NCBI GenBank assembly: GCA_934700265.1
Contig: CAKUXH010000001.1
Coordinates: forward strand, 1-28,706
Direction of reading: 5' to 3'
DNA: 28,706 bases
Source of the DNA: an uncultured Opitutales bacterium
GTDB lineage: Bacteria; Verrucomicrobiota; Verrucomicrobiia; Opitutales; UBA9783
Shown here: in pieces, positions 1-7,900 of the stretch
Position numbering within the stretch: the stretch's first letter is position 1
Layout of the letters: the number at the start of each line of letters is the position of its first letter
Position numbers and translations under genes: made by a program
Notes under the pieces: model-generated
What the model was told of the DNA's origin: nothing
Seen by the model: only the letters and a program-made list of their open reading frames with translations
Database searches by the model: none

Positions 1-213
1 TCTTGGACTCTAAAAATGGAAACCGTCGATAACCAGCAAGTACATCGTATATATACATTAAAATTTAATGATCGAATCAGTGGTTCTATACAATCTGGAC
101 AATATTTATCTGAAAAATTTCTGTTTAATCAAGACTGGATTGATATTTTATTTCAGTTAATTCATAAACCTTTCTGGGATAAGATGTCTAATTATTTCCC
201 ATTAAAACAATGA
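1..213 (+). CDS. 3' end of an unidentified protein (5' end outside window)
   Basis: The reading frame is open from the first base of the window and ends in TGA at 211-213, giving about 70 C-terminal residues. An in-frame ATG at 16 exists, but nothing marks it as a true start, so I treat this as the tail of a longer gene. The stop overlaps the ATG of the next gene (ATGA, 210-213), which indicates translational coupling and one operon with the AsmA-like protein. The fragment is mixed polar and aromatic with no membrane segment and no motif I recognise. By context it may be another envelope protein, but that is inference only. Confidence 0.6.
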   Translation, partial: SWTLKMETVDNQQVHRIYTLKFNDRISGSIQSGQYLSEKFLFNQDWIDILFQLIHKPFWDKMSNYFPLKQ

Positions 214-2624
214 AAAAACTTATTATTTTTCAGATATTACTTCTTATCCTTGGAAAATATTTCATTTCTAGTTTATCGTTTGTATTACCTGAAAAATTTT
301 TAGCTCCTTTTTTACCCAATAAAATTTGCGTAAAAGAGATGCATTTCATTCACGGCCAAGTGATGCTAAAAGATATTGCTATAAAAACAAATAATTACCA
401 AATTTCTTGCCAACGAGCCATCATATTATCCTATTTCCCAGAACTAAAATTAAAAATCATTCAAGGTATTTTTCAAACAAGTAAATTTAAAATTTTTAAT
501 ATCAATGGAATATTAGGTAAAAGAGGTTCCACATATCAAGTCATTTTATCAGGTAATTCTATTCCAATCAATAATATAAACTTGATTTGTGATAAAATAA
601 ATATTAAAAATAATTCTCTAACGAATCTCCAACAGCCATTAAAAAATCTACCACCATTTTCTTTAAAAAAGCTTGATGTGCACATAGCATCAAAAACACA
701 TTTTTACAGTTATTTTCAGGAATTTAAATCTAAAAAAATTTTAATTGAAAAAATACAACTCGAAACTTTAAGTAAGCACAACATTTATACTCACACACTT
801 AAATTAAATAATCTTACCTATGAAAAGATTGCTGTAAAAAAATTACAAAGTAGTTTTTCATGTTCAGAAAATTTTACCCCTTTAACCCACATTAATTTAT
901 GGGCCAATGGACACTATGCAGATATTAAAGATATATTCATTTTATACCAAGCACCTCAATTTTCAAAAAAAAGTACTCCTGTACAAATATATTTAGACCA
1001 CAAAGAAGCAAAATTTACCTTAAACAGTAATTCCATCTTAGAGGGGCATATAAAAAATAGTCATGGATACTTTAAAGCATCTTTACTTAAAAAGCTAATC
1101 CCATCCTACTCACCTCCTTTTCCTTTAACATTTAATGATAACATATTCTTTAGTTTACAGGGTGATTTAAAAACTCATTTTAATTGTTGTTTATTAACTC
1201 AAAATGTTTATATACAAAATGAACATTTATCCTATATGCATGGTAATATTTCGGTAAAAAATTTGAATCACATTCTTTGGAATCTTAACCTTAAGGGAGA
1301 AAAAACAAATCCTACCTTATCAGGTCATTACAATATCGCAACTAAGCAAGGGTATTTATTAGGACAAGGATATATAAAACCTGAATTAACTTACCAATTT
1401 AAATCTTATCTCCCAGATTGGTGGTATGCTTTTTTTAAAGATTTTCGTTACTATCAATCCTACCCATACGCAGATTTTCAAATTTTATTTGATCTAAACA
1501 CAAATACCACTGTAAGTTTTGGCAATGTTGATGTTCATAATATCGATTACAAATACCAGCCATTAGAAACAATAAACGTAACCTTCGGTAACCAACCCGG
1601 ATTTTGCCAATTAATAATTAATGATATAAAAATTCAGCAAAATCAACTTGGAAAATTTAAAATTAATTGGCCTTATGATACACAAAATCCTGATATTGAA
1701 TGTTGGCAATTTAAAGGACAAGGACACTTTACAATAGATAAATGGTACCATTTATTAAGAACATTTATAGGAAATTATGATAATTTTAATTATTTAAAAT
1801 TATTTTCAGAAAAATCCATCGCAGATATAAAAATTAATGGACTAATTGCTCACTCAGATTTACCCAAAGAACATCTAAATCTTCATATCTGCCTCCCTTA
1901 TACTAAATTTTCTGATATTCCTATAAAAAATTTAAAATTCAACTATCTATGGACTCCACAAAAAATATCCCTTCAAAAAATTCAAGGTTATTTTTGGAAT
2001 ATAAGCCCTATATACGCTAATGTTGATATAAAAAATAAATTTTTCAAATTTATATTAAATGGAGAAAACATCTATTCGAAAAAATTGCTTCAACATCCTA
2101 TTTTTAAACCATGGAAAGATTCCATTCCTAAAGAAAATTTTAAAAGTTATGACGGAATTTTAAAAATTCAAGCCGAAGGTAAAGGTGATTTTTCCAAAAT
2201 GCTAAAACTATCAGGAAATGGGTCCATCGACTTTAAAAATAATCATTTATCGCAAATACATTTATTAGGTCCACTATCTAAATTATTTTCCAAACGATTT
2301 AAATGGCAACCTAACATTTCTTTTAACCAACTCGTTTCTAAGTTTAACTTTACAGAAAAAACTATTTCAAGCGATAAAACAGAATTATTAGGCCCATCTA
2401 CTCGCGCAGAACTACAAGGTCAATTAGATTTGCAACAGCAAACAATTTCTGCCAAAGTTCATTTTTCTTTTTTGGACTACCATCGAATGAATTTCCCTAT
2501 CATGAAACACGTTGTTCAAATATTTCAACCTCTATCGAAAGGGTTCTCAGCGACGATTTCTGGTACTTTTAAAGCCCCACAGTGGTCACTTAGGTTCAAT
2601 CCATTCCGTTTTGTATTTAAATAA
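210..2624 (+). CDS. AsmA/YhdP-like envelope protein, 804 aa
   Basis: One hydrophobic N-terminal segment (about residues 3-25, after MKK) acts as a signal anchor. It is followed by some 780 residues of alternating polar and hydrophobic beta-strand-like sequence rich in Lys, Asn, Phe and Tyr. The last 130 residues resemble the AsmA-like C-terminal region, with a run of the type GNGSIDFKNNHLSQIHLLG followed by strands of the type TELLGPSTRAELQGQLDLQQ. Proteins of this class (AsmA, YhdP, TamB relatives) are anchored in the inner membrane and reach into the periplasm, where several are linked to lipid transport to the outer membrane. This implies a two-membrane envelope. It is coupled to the upstream frame by an ATGA overlap. 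Assignment is by architecture and the C-terminal pattern, so the family is fairly likely and the exact role unknown. Confidence 0.6.
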   Translation: MKKLIIFQILLLILGKYFISSLSFVLPEKFLAPFLPNKICVKEMHFIHGQVMLKDIAIKTNNYQISCQRAIILSYFPELKLKIIQGIFQTSKFKIFNINGILGKRGSTYQVILSGNSIPINNINLICDKINIKNNSLTNLQQPLKNLPPFSLKKLDVHIASKTHFYSYFQEFKSKKILIEKIQLETLSKHNIYTHTLKLNNLTYEKIAVKKLQSSFSCSENFTPLTHINLWANGHYADIKDIFILYQAPQFSKKSTPVQIYLDHKEAKFTLNSNSILEGHIKNSHGYFKASLLKKLIPSYSPPFPLTFNDNIFFSLQGDLKTHFNCCLLTQNVYIQNEHLSYMHGNISVKNLNHILWNLNLKGEKTNPTLSGHYNIATKQGYLLGQGYIKPELTYQFKSYLPDWWYAFFKDFRYYQSYPYADFQILFDLNTNTTVSFGNVDVHNIDYKYQPLETINVTFGNQPGFCQLIINDIKIQQNQLGKFKINWPYDTQNPDIECWQFKGQGHFTIDKWYHLLRTFIGNYDNFNYLKLFSEKSIADIKINGLIAHSDLPKEHLNLHICLPYTKFSDIPIKNLKFNYLWTPQKISLQKIQGYFWNISPIYANVDIKNKFFKFILNGENIYSKKLLQHPIFKPWKDSIPKENFKSYDGILKIQAEGKGDFSKMLKLSGNGSIDFKNNHLSQIHLLGPLSKLFSKRFKWQPNISFNQLVSKFNFTEKTISSDKTELLGPSTRAELQGQLDLQQQTISAKVHFSFLDYHRMNFPIMKHVVQIFQPLSKGFSATISGTFKAPQWSLRFNPFRFVFK

Positions 2625-2721
2625 ATAAAAACCGATGATTTTTCTTCGATTTGTTACAATAATTTATTCCATCAATTAAAAGTACTTGACAAATAATAAA
2701 GAGAGTGATAAAAGATTAATT

Positions 2722-3930
2722 ATGAAAATAAAACAATTTGCAGTATTAGCAGCATTATTAGTAGTAAAGCAAGCAACAGCTTGTTACAATATCATGGATC
2801 CAACCTACGATTTCTCATTTAAAACATTATTTGGAAGTTCAGGTTGGAATGGGAAAAAAGACCGATTAAAGAGTCTGATAAATTCTATCATAAAACCTTA
2901 CTTAAATATAACTGTTACATCCTTGGAATATGAAAATTCAGAAAGTACGACAGATAACAGCAAAGACATGATGTTTGATATATTAACAAAATGCACATGC
3001 ACCTATAATAAGCAAAATGAAAATTCATTTGTAATAGATGTGGAAATGCAACGGGTTAAATCAAACGAGTATTTAACACGTACAAATATGTATGGTGCTC
3101 GTTTATTAGACCTTAATAGCCAATGTAATCTAGACTATAAAGATCAAATAAAGAATATAATCATATCTATAATAGATGATGAATTAAATGGCCTAAATAA
3201 TGTTTGTGTATTTGCTGTAAGACCCTATATTGAAAACATATTTTCTTACGGAGAAACTAAGATTGATGCACTTAGTCAAATAGCTGATCCTTGCACCCTA
3301 CAAATATATATTCAGTTACCCGCTTTGTGTAGAGCTATGAGCGCTTTTCAAGGAGAAGAAACGGAAAACGATTGTTGGATAAAAAATGAATGGTTTAAAC
3401 TATTAGGAAGTCGTCGATTATGCAAAGGAAATAAAGTTGCCTATGTAGAAGAAGGTATTTATGATATAAGCACGCAAAAATACGATAATGAGATTGTAAA
3501 AGATGCAATTACTGTTTTGAATGAACTTAGTAATGACGCTGAAAAATATAGAGTTGATATTCTTCGCAATAATAGAAAAATACAAGAGTATCAAGGCATT
3601 CAAACTGAAATAAAAAATTTAGAAAATCAACTAGCTCAAAAAGATGAAGAACTGGCTCAAAAAGATGAAGAACTGGCTCAAAAAGATGAAGAACTGGCTC
3701 AAAAAGATGATAAGATTACACGTATGCAATACATCAAAGACCTTAGGCAAAATGTTAGGAAATATAGAAAAGAGTTAAAAAAAGGGAATGTAACAAAACC
3801 AAAACGGAGAAAAGATTTGCCAGAGGTATTTATGCCTATGAATGATGAAGCCATAATACAATACATAAAAGATGAAGATGATAGTATTACTGGATTAGAA
3901 GATTTTCTAAAAAATATGGAAGAAGATTGA
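2722..3930 (+). CDS. PD-(D/E)XK (Rpn/PDDEXK_2) family protein with signal peptide and coiled coil, 402 aa
   Basis: Residues 26-38 (MDPTYDFSFKTLF) match the start of PDDEXK_2/Rpn 'transposase-like' nucleases. The predicted active site follows, with Asp86 (FDI) and Glu108-x-Gln110 (VIDVEMQ). Rpn relatives are DNA endonucleases linked to RecA-independent recombination. Oddly, residues 1-20 look like a classical signal peptide: MKIK, a hydrophobic core, then a QATA/C site that could be read as a poor lipobox. About residues 295-345 form a charged coiled coil containing four LAQKDEE heptads; the C-terminus is acidic. I use ATG 2722; a TTG at 2686 would hide the signal peptide and is itself part of a TTGACA -35-like word. 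It stands alone, with no inverted-repeat ends or target duplication seen. The family call is good; whether it is exported or active is unknown. Confidence 0.75.
   Translation: MKIKQFAVLAALLVVKQATACYNIMDPTYDFSFKTLFGSSGWNGKKDRLKSLINSIIKPYLNITVTSLEYENSESTTDNSKDMMFDILTKCTCTYNKQNENSFVIDVEMQRVKSNEYLTRTNMYGARLLDLNSQCNLDYKDQIKNIIISIIDDELNGLNNVCVFAVRPYIENIFSYGETKIDALSQIADPCTLQIYIQLPALCRAMSAFQGEETENDCWIKNEWFKLLGSRRLCKGNKVAYVEEGIYDISTQKYDNEIVKDAITVLNELSNDAEKYRVDILRNNRKIQEYQGIQTEIKNLENQLAQKDEELAQKDEELAQKDEELAQKDDKITRMQYIKDLRQNVRKYRKELKKGNVTKPKRRKDLPEVFMPMNDEAIIQYIKDEDDSITGLEDFLKNMEED
3631..3714 (+). repeat. Four tandem 21-bp units in the coiled coil of the Rpn-like gene
   Basis: Units begin at 3631, 3652, 3673 and 3694, each reading CTRGCTCAAAAAGATGAWRA-like. 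Units 2 and 3 are identical, unit 1 differs at one base (CTAGCT) and unit 4 diverges at its 3' end. Each encodes one heptad of the form L-A-Q-K-D-E-E/D, so copy-number change by slippage would keep the frame and lengthen or shorten the coiled coil by exact heptads. Confidence 0.9.
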
Positions 3931-3969
3931 GCTGTTTAAAATAAACTTTTTCTCACATTGTAACCATTA

Positions 3970-4010
3970 CAGTTCCAAATTTTTAAAAATTTGGAACTGC
4001 GCTTTTATTT
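3970..4010 (+). terminator. Rho-independent terminator after the Rpn-like gene
   Basis: Bases 3970-3984 and 3985-3999 are perfect 15-bp inverted complements (CAGTTCCAAATTTTT and its complement) with no spacer, followed by CGCTTTTATTT. In RNA the central A/T pairs would open as the loop. It lies 39 bases after the stop at 3930 and points plus-strand. The minus-side flank is not T-rich, so service to the convergent pseI gene is doubtful. Confidence 0.8.
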
Positions 4011-4084
4011 AACAATAAAAAAATAAGGACAGAATCTATTGGCCTTTCTTCACGTACGTCAGATAAAACGCTGTTGTAAAACCA

Positions 4085-5140
4085 TTAAATTTCAATATCA
4101 TCTAAGCGCAACGGATGACCAAAAGACATATCAACCTTAGCCTTTTGACCTAAAATCTTATCCCAATAACGCGGATGAAGTCCAAAATTTGGCCGAATGA
4201 TTTTTATATTATCCTTCGTTAAGACTTCTCCCTTTTTTATATCTTTACTTGCATATATAGAACGGCGGAATTTCCTTTGATTTTCTTCCTGCTCAAGAGA
4301 TCTCACCACCGGCTTACCTAGCCCATCAAAAAGCATTCGGCCTTCTTCAACCATATGCTTAAATTCTTCAGGCTCTAAAGAGAATTTCCTATCCACAGCA
4401 TCACTATTTCTAGATAAAACAAAATGTTTTTCAATCAAACAGGCTCCCATTCCTATTGCACCCATAACAATGGAAGAACTCAAAGAATGATCTGACAACC
4501 CAACTAAGCAATCAAAATTTTTTAAGCATTCCAAAGATCTAAGATTAAAATTCTTAGGATCCGCAGGATATGCACTGATACATTTTAATAATATAACAGC
4601 CGGACAACCATTCGTCTTTAATGTTTGTAATGCTTCTGCAATATCGTCATAAGAAGCCAACCCTGTACTCATTGCCACAGGCTTACCTGTCTCAGCAACT
4701 TTTTTTAATAAAGGGATATGATTAACTTCGAAAGAAGCAATTTTATAAATCGGTGGATTTATTGTTTTTTCCAAAAAATCCACCGACGTTTCATCAAAAG
4801 GCGTACTGAAAATCGTAATACCTAATTTCTTAGCATAAAGAGCTAGTTCTTCATGCCATTCCCAAGGGGTATAACTATTTTGATACAAATCGTATAAATA
4901 AGCATTCTCCCAAGGTCCCTCAGCTTTAAACTGCTCATTTCGTATCGGTAAGGTTAATGTATCTGCAGTATACGTTTGCAGCTTTACTGCATCAGCTCCA
5001 CTTTCTTTTGCCGATTTAATCAACACACGTGCCTGTTCGATACACTGTTGATGATTACCTGATATTTCAGCAACGAAATAGGGCTGACAATACTGCCCTA
5101 CTTCACGTCCGTTAATGTTTATGCAAGTTTTGAGTGTCAT
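4085..5140 (-). CDS. pseI: Pseudaminic acid synthase (NeuB/PseI family), 351 aa
   Basis: Condenses phosphoenolpyruvate with a 6-carbon 2,4-diacetamido sugar to form pseudaminic acid, a nonulosonic acid used on bacterial surface glycans or flagellin. The NeuB TIM barrel runs over residues 20-270, with the start pattern YFVAEISGNHQQ, then GADAVKLQTYTADT, STPFD, KIAS and GLSDHS. A C-terminal SAF/antifreeze-like domain (about 290-351) contains RRSIYASKDIKKGE and the motif IRPNFGLHPRYW. The GLH-x-R-[YH] pattern is what I know from PseI rather than from sialate or legionaminate synthases. Length fits the family. It starts six bases after the end of the TPR gene and shares its operon. No other pse or neu gene is in the window, so the rest of the pathway must be encoded elsewhere. 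Confidence 0.85.
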   Translation of the reverse strand: MTLKTCININGREVGQYCQPYFVAEISGNHQQCIEQARVLIKSAKESGADAVKLQTYTADTLTLPIRNEQFKAEGPWENAYLYDLYQNSYTPWEWHEELALYAKKLGITIFSTPFDETSVDFLEKTINPPIYKIASFEVNHIPLLKKVAETGKPVAMSTGLASYDDIAEALQTLKTNGCPAVILLKCISAYPADPKNFNLRSLECLKNFDCLVGLSDHSLSSSIVMGAIGMGACLIEKHFVLSRNSDAVDRKFSLEPEEFKHMVEEGRMLFDGLGKPVVRSLEQEENQRKFRRSIYASKDIKKGEVLTKDNIKIIRPNFGLHPRYWDKILGQKAKVDMSFGHPLRLDDIEI

Positions 5141-5146
5141 GATCTA

Positions 5147-5776
5147 CTATTTTACAGATTTTAATACATCCAATTTTTGCAAAAAACCAGCTGCTTCATC
5201 ATAGGACTGTAGTTGTTTTTTATACTGCTCAAAATCACGCTCGTTACCTTGCAAATCTGCAATATAACAAAGAGCAAACAAAGCTTGAGCACGTAAGTAC
5301 TTTGATTTACATGTGTAAAGTTTCAAAAACAACTTTTTCGCTTCGTCAAATTTATTTACCTGCATATAGGTAAAAGCACATCCAGCTAAAGCTTGCTCTT
5401 TCAATGGAGAAATTTTTAATAACGCATATGATTTTTCAAAAAAAGTAATAGCATTTCCATAATCCTTCGCCTCTAAGAACGAATGTGCATTTTCTAAAAA
5501 TATAAAACCTTTTAAATTATTTAAACTTTTAGGTAAACCATCTTTCTCAGCCCACACAACTCGTTCTGCCAAAGTTGCCTTTGTACTATATTCTCCTAAA
5601 AATTTTTGTGTTCGGTGTTCACACCACCACCCCATAATAAGGTAAAACGCCCAAACGACAACTAAAATACTCGCTGTATTTACCAACCACTTATTATATT
5701 TGCATAACCAATTCCAAATTTTCTTTTCTAAAGAAATTGCATCTACTTTTTCCTCTGATTCAGCATTTTTATTCAT
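5147..5776 (-). CDS. Membrane-anchored TPR-like protein, 209 aa
   Basis: The protein has a charged cytoplasmic N-terminus (about residues 1-33) and one transmembrane segment (about 34-51, NTASILVVVWAFYLIMGWW). A helical domain follows with two to three degenerate tetratricopeptide repeats, recognisable as NAITFFEKSYALLK, ALAGCAFTYMQVNKFDEAKKLF and RAQALFALCYIADLQG. The layout resembles YfgM-like (TPR_21) proteins, which sit in the inner membrane facing the periplasm and work with envelope folding factors, but I cannot confirm orthology. I choose ATG 5776: an AAGGG ribosome site precedes it at 8-base spacing, and a good promoter (5806-5834) overlaps the more upstream ATG at 5815, which would give 222 aa. 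It is first in an operon with pseI, an unusual partner. Confidence 0.6.
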   Translation of the reverse strand: MNKNAESEEKVDAISLEKKIWNWLCKYNKWLVNTASILVVVWAFYLIMGWWCEHRTQKFLGEYSTKATLAERVVWAEKDGLPKSLNNLKGFIFLENAHSFLEAKDYGNAITFFEKSYALLKISPLKEQALAGCAFTYMQVNKFDEAKKLFLKLYTCKSKYLRAQALFALCYIADLQGNERDFEQYKKQLQSYDEAAGFLQKLDVLKSVK

Positions 5777-5805
5777 ACCATTTACCCTTGTTCTAATATA
5801 AAGAT

Positions 5806-5834
5806 ATAGTACCATATTCTCTCATTTAAGTCAA
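5806..5834 (-). promoter_or_regulatory. Sigma70-type promoter for the TPR-pseI operon
   Basis: On the minus strand, TTGACT (5834-5829) is separated by 17 bases from TACTAT (5811-5806). Transcription would start near 5799, giving a leader of roughly 23 bases that contains the AAGGG site before ATG 5776. Confidence 0.6.
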
Positions 5835-6084
5835 ATTAATAAAAATATTTTTACACACTATTTGAACCCAAAAATACGCTTCATATTACACCATTATTGT
5901 ATTCAAAGATATTTTTATTCTTGTAAAAATTTAACTAAATTTTAATTTTCTTTTTACTTCCAATTTCTCTTACAAATTTTTATGTATTACATCATCTTTC
6001 TAGGCCAAAATCATAAAAATATAGAAAAAATGCTTGCACAAAATACAGACTTCTTTACTTTTTAGGTATAAAAGATAATTTCAT
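5835..6084. other. Divergent intergenic region, TPR gene / rpmB
   Basis: This AT-rich gap lies between divergent operons and must contain the rpmB promoter, but I see no strong one. TTGCAC at 6034-6039 lacks a good -10 at normal spacing, and TATAAA at 6067-6072 lacks a -35. No ribosome site precedes the rpmB ATG at a standard distance. I find no RNA gene, long inverted repeat or small gene here. Confidence 0.5.
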
Positions 6085-6318
6085 ATGTCACGCATTTGTT
6101 ATATTACAGGAAAGCAAAGAGTAGTTGGATCTCGTATTAGCCGCCGAGGTCAGTCTAAAAAGAGTGGTGGTATCGGAACGCACGTTACCAAAAAGGTAAA
6201 GCGTATTTTCAAGCCAAATTTGCAGCGCGTAAAAATCATGTTACCTAACGGTCAGGTTCGTCGCGTATGGGTAGCTGTAAAGGCAATTAAAGCTGGCTTA
6301 GTTGAAAAATTAATCTAG
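6085..6318 (+). CDS. rpmB: 50S ribosomal protein L28, 77 aa
   Basis: Small basic ribosomal protein of the large subunit. It starts MSRICYITGK, followed by SRRGQSKKSGGIGTHVTKK and FKPNLQRVK, the conserved L28 core, and ends in a short hydrophobic VWVAVKAIKAGLVEKLI tail. It has a single Cys (Cys5) instead of paired CxxC motifs, so it is a zinc-free (C-minus) form. The internal SRRGQSKKSGGIG segment is longer than in E. coli and matches what I associate with Verrucomicrobia-type L28. It is first in the rpmB-prmC-pyrH-frr series; L33, its usual neighbour in many bacteria, is absent. Confidence 0.95.
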   Translation: MSRICYITGKQRVVGSRISRRGQSKKSGGIGTHVTKKVKRIFKPNLQRVKIMLPNGQVRRVWVAVKAIKAGLVEKLI

Positions 6319-6341
6319 TTTTGGAGCTTTGCACCAAAAGG
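6319..6341 (+). promoter_or_regulatory. Hairpin overlapping the prmC ribosome-binding site
   Basis: TTTTGG (6319-6324) pairs with CCAAAA (6334-6339) around a 9-base loop. The 3' arm overlaps AAAAGG (6336-6341), the only ribosome-site-like word before prmC, 8 bases upstream of GTG 6350. The stem is short and AT-rich, so it may only tune prmC translation or be fortuitous. It lacks the T tract of a terminator. Confidence 0.3.
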
Positions 6342-6349
6342 TTTAAAGT

Positions 6350-7198
6350 GTGCGAATGCGAGTTTGTGAAGCTTTAACTTCGTTAGCGGATTATCTTTCA
6401 AAGAAGCATATTGATAACCCAAAAACGGATGCAGAGTTTCTTTTGTCGTTTGTATTAAAATGCAAACGGCTTGAATTGTTTTTAAATTACGAAAAAATAT
6501 TATCTTCTGCTCAGATTGATCTTTTAAGAGATTTTAGTATTCGCCGCGCACATCATGAGCCACTTCAATATATTATTGGTGATGTTGATTTTTATGGGCA
6601 GCATTTAAAAGTTGATCGTCGTGTGCTTATTCCACGCCCAGAAACCGAAGAACTTGTTTATCAAATACAACAATACTGGCAAGGAAATGTTCCTGAAAAA
6701 GGCTTGGAGCTTGGCGTTGGTAGTGGTGCTATTATCATTGCGTTAACTGCTTTAAATCCAAAATTGATGATGATCGGCGTTGATATTTCCAAAGAAGCTT
6801 TAAGCATTGCTTATGATAATGCTATTGATAATCGTGTCAATACACGCATACAATTTTTACATTCTTCCTGGTTTGAAAAAATTAAAGGAACTTTTGATTT
6901 TATTGTTTCCAACCCTCCTTATTTAACCCAAGAAGAATATGAACATGCACAAGAAGAAGTACGTTTATTTGAACCCTACAATGCTTTAGTAGCCAAGGAT
7001 AAAGGGTTGCAAGATTTAAAAACAATTCTTAAAGATGGCATTAAACATTTAAATAAAGGTGGTTTTGTCGTTTTAGAAACAGGGTTAAATCAACATAGAA
7101 CTTTAGCAGCTTATGCCAAACAATGTGGCTACAAAACAACAAGATCAACATTAGACTTACTAAAAAGAGAACGCTATTTTTGGGCATGGAAAGATTAA
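6350..7198 (+). CDS. prmC: Peptide chain release factor N5-glutamine methyltransferase, 282 aa
   Basis: Methylates the Gln of the GGQ motif in release factors RF1 and RF2 using S-adenosylmethionine. The N-terminal helical domain (1-90) includes DAEFLLSF and PLQYIIGDVDFYG. The Rossmann methyltransferase domain follows with IPRPETEEL (94-102), SAM motif LELGVGSGA (119-127), acidic VDIS (144-147) and the catalytic NPPY (188-191). Length is normal. GTG 6350 has AAAAGG 8 bases upstream; ATG 6356, two codons later, is the alternative. prfA, its common neighbour, is not here; instead pyrH begins three bases after the stop. Confidence 0.93.
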   Translation: MRMRVCEALTSLADYLSKKHIDNPKTDAEFLLSFVLKCKRLELFLNYEKILSSAQIDLLRDFSIRRAHHEPLQYIIGDVDFYGQHLKVDRRVLIPRPETEELVYQIQQYWQGNVPEKGLELGVGSGAIIIALTALNPKLMMIGVDISKEALSIAYDNAIDNRVNTRIQFLHSSWFEKIKGTFDFIVSNPPYLTQEEYEHAQEEVRLFEPYNALVAKDKGLQDLKTILKDGIKHLNKGGFVVLETGLNQHRTLAAYAKQCGYKTTRSTLDLLKRERYFWAWKD

Positions 7199-7201
7199 AA
7201 A

Positions 7202-7897
7202 ATGAAACGAATTTTATTAAAATTAAGCGGTGAGTTTCTTCAAGGGAATAATTCAGTTTGGGATGAAAACAAGATACAAATAATCGTCGATCAACTTGTT
7301 CACCTGTCTAAAGAACAATTTCAATTAGGTATTGTCATCGGCGGAGGAAATATCTTTCGAGGAGGGAAAAATGGCTTCAACTTCGATCGATGCGAAGCTG
7401 ATAATATTGGTATGGCTTCAACCTGTGTAAATGCATTGTTTCTAAAAGCTTGCTTACAAAAAGCTGGTTTGAACGTATCCATTTTTGGAACTTTTTTAAA
7501 CGGCCCTTCTGTGAATACTTTTGATGTAGAAACCGTTAGAAAACATCTAGCACAAGGCCAGATAGTTATTTTTTCTGGAGGCACAGGTCATGCATATTTT
7601 TCTACCGATACCGCAGCCGCTTTACGTGCTATTGAAATAAAAGCAGATATTCTACTTAAAGCCACCAAAGTAGATGGCGTATACGACAAAGATCCTATTA
7701 AATTTGCTGATGCAAAAAAGTTTTCAAAATTAACTTATCAACAAGCATATGATGGGAAATATGCAGTAATGGATAGTTGTGCATTTGCTTTATGTCAGGA
7801 ACAAAATATGCCCATTTTTGTCTTTAATTTAAATATTAAAAATGCTATATATAAAGCAGCACATCAAGAGTTAGATGGAACATTTATAGAGGAGTAG
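7202..7897 (+). CDS. pyrH: UMP kinase, 231 aa
   Basis: Phosphorylates UMP to UDP in pyrimidine nucleotide synthesis. It belongs to the amino-acid-kinase fold, not the P-loop NMP kinases. Visible motifs are RILLKLSGE (3-11), IGGGNIFRGG (46-55), the acceptor-site FSGGTGHAYFSTDTAAALRA and LLKATKVDGVYDKDP. The family is hexameric and usually regulated by GTP and UTP. It sits between prmC and frr with three-base gaps. In many bacteria pyrH and frr follow rpsB-tsf; those two genes are missing here. Confidence 0.95.
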   Translation: MKRILLKLSGEFLQGNNSVWDENKIQIIVDQLVHLSKEQFQLGIVIGGGNIFRGGKNGFNFDRCEADNIGMASTCVNALFLKACLQKAGLNVSIFGTFLNGPSVNTFDVETVRKHLAQGQIVIFSGGTGHAYFSTDTAAALRAIEIKADILLKATKVDGVYDKDPIKFADAKKFSKLTYQQAYDGKYAVMDSCAFALCQEQNMPIFVFNLNIKNAIYKAAHQELDGTFIEE

Positions 7898-7900
7898 TTT

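Noticed and set aside
2686..2721. TTG at 2686 as start of the Rpn-like protein
   Set aside because: It would put a charged 12-residue extension before a clear signal peptide, and the bases form TTGACA, more likely promoter-related. The -10 at a fitting distance is weak, so I did not list a promoter.
3631..3714. 21-bp tandem repeats as a CRISPR array
   Set aside because: The units are contiguous without spacers and encode heptads in frame.
2722..3930. Rpn-like gene as an intact mobile element
   Set aside because: I found no terminal inverted repeats, target duplications or companion genes. The only palindrome is a terminator directly after the gene.
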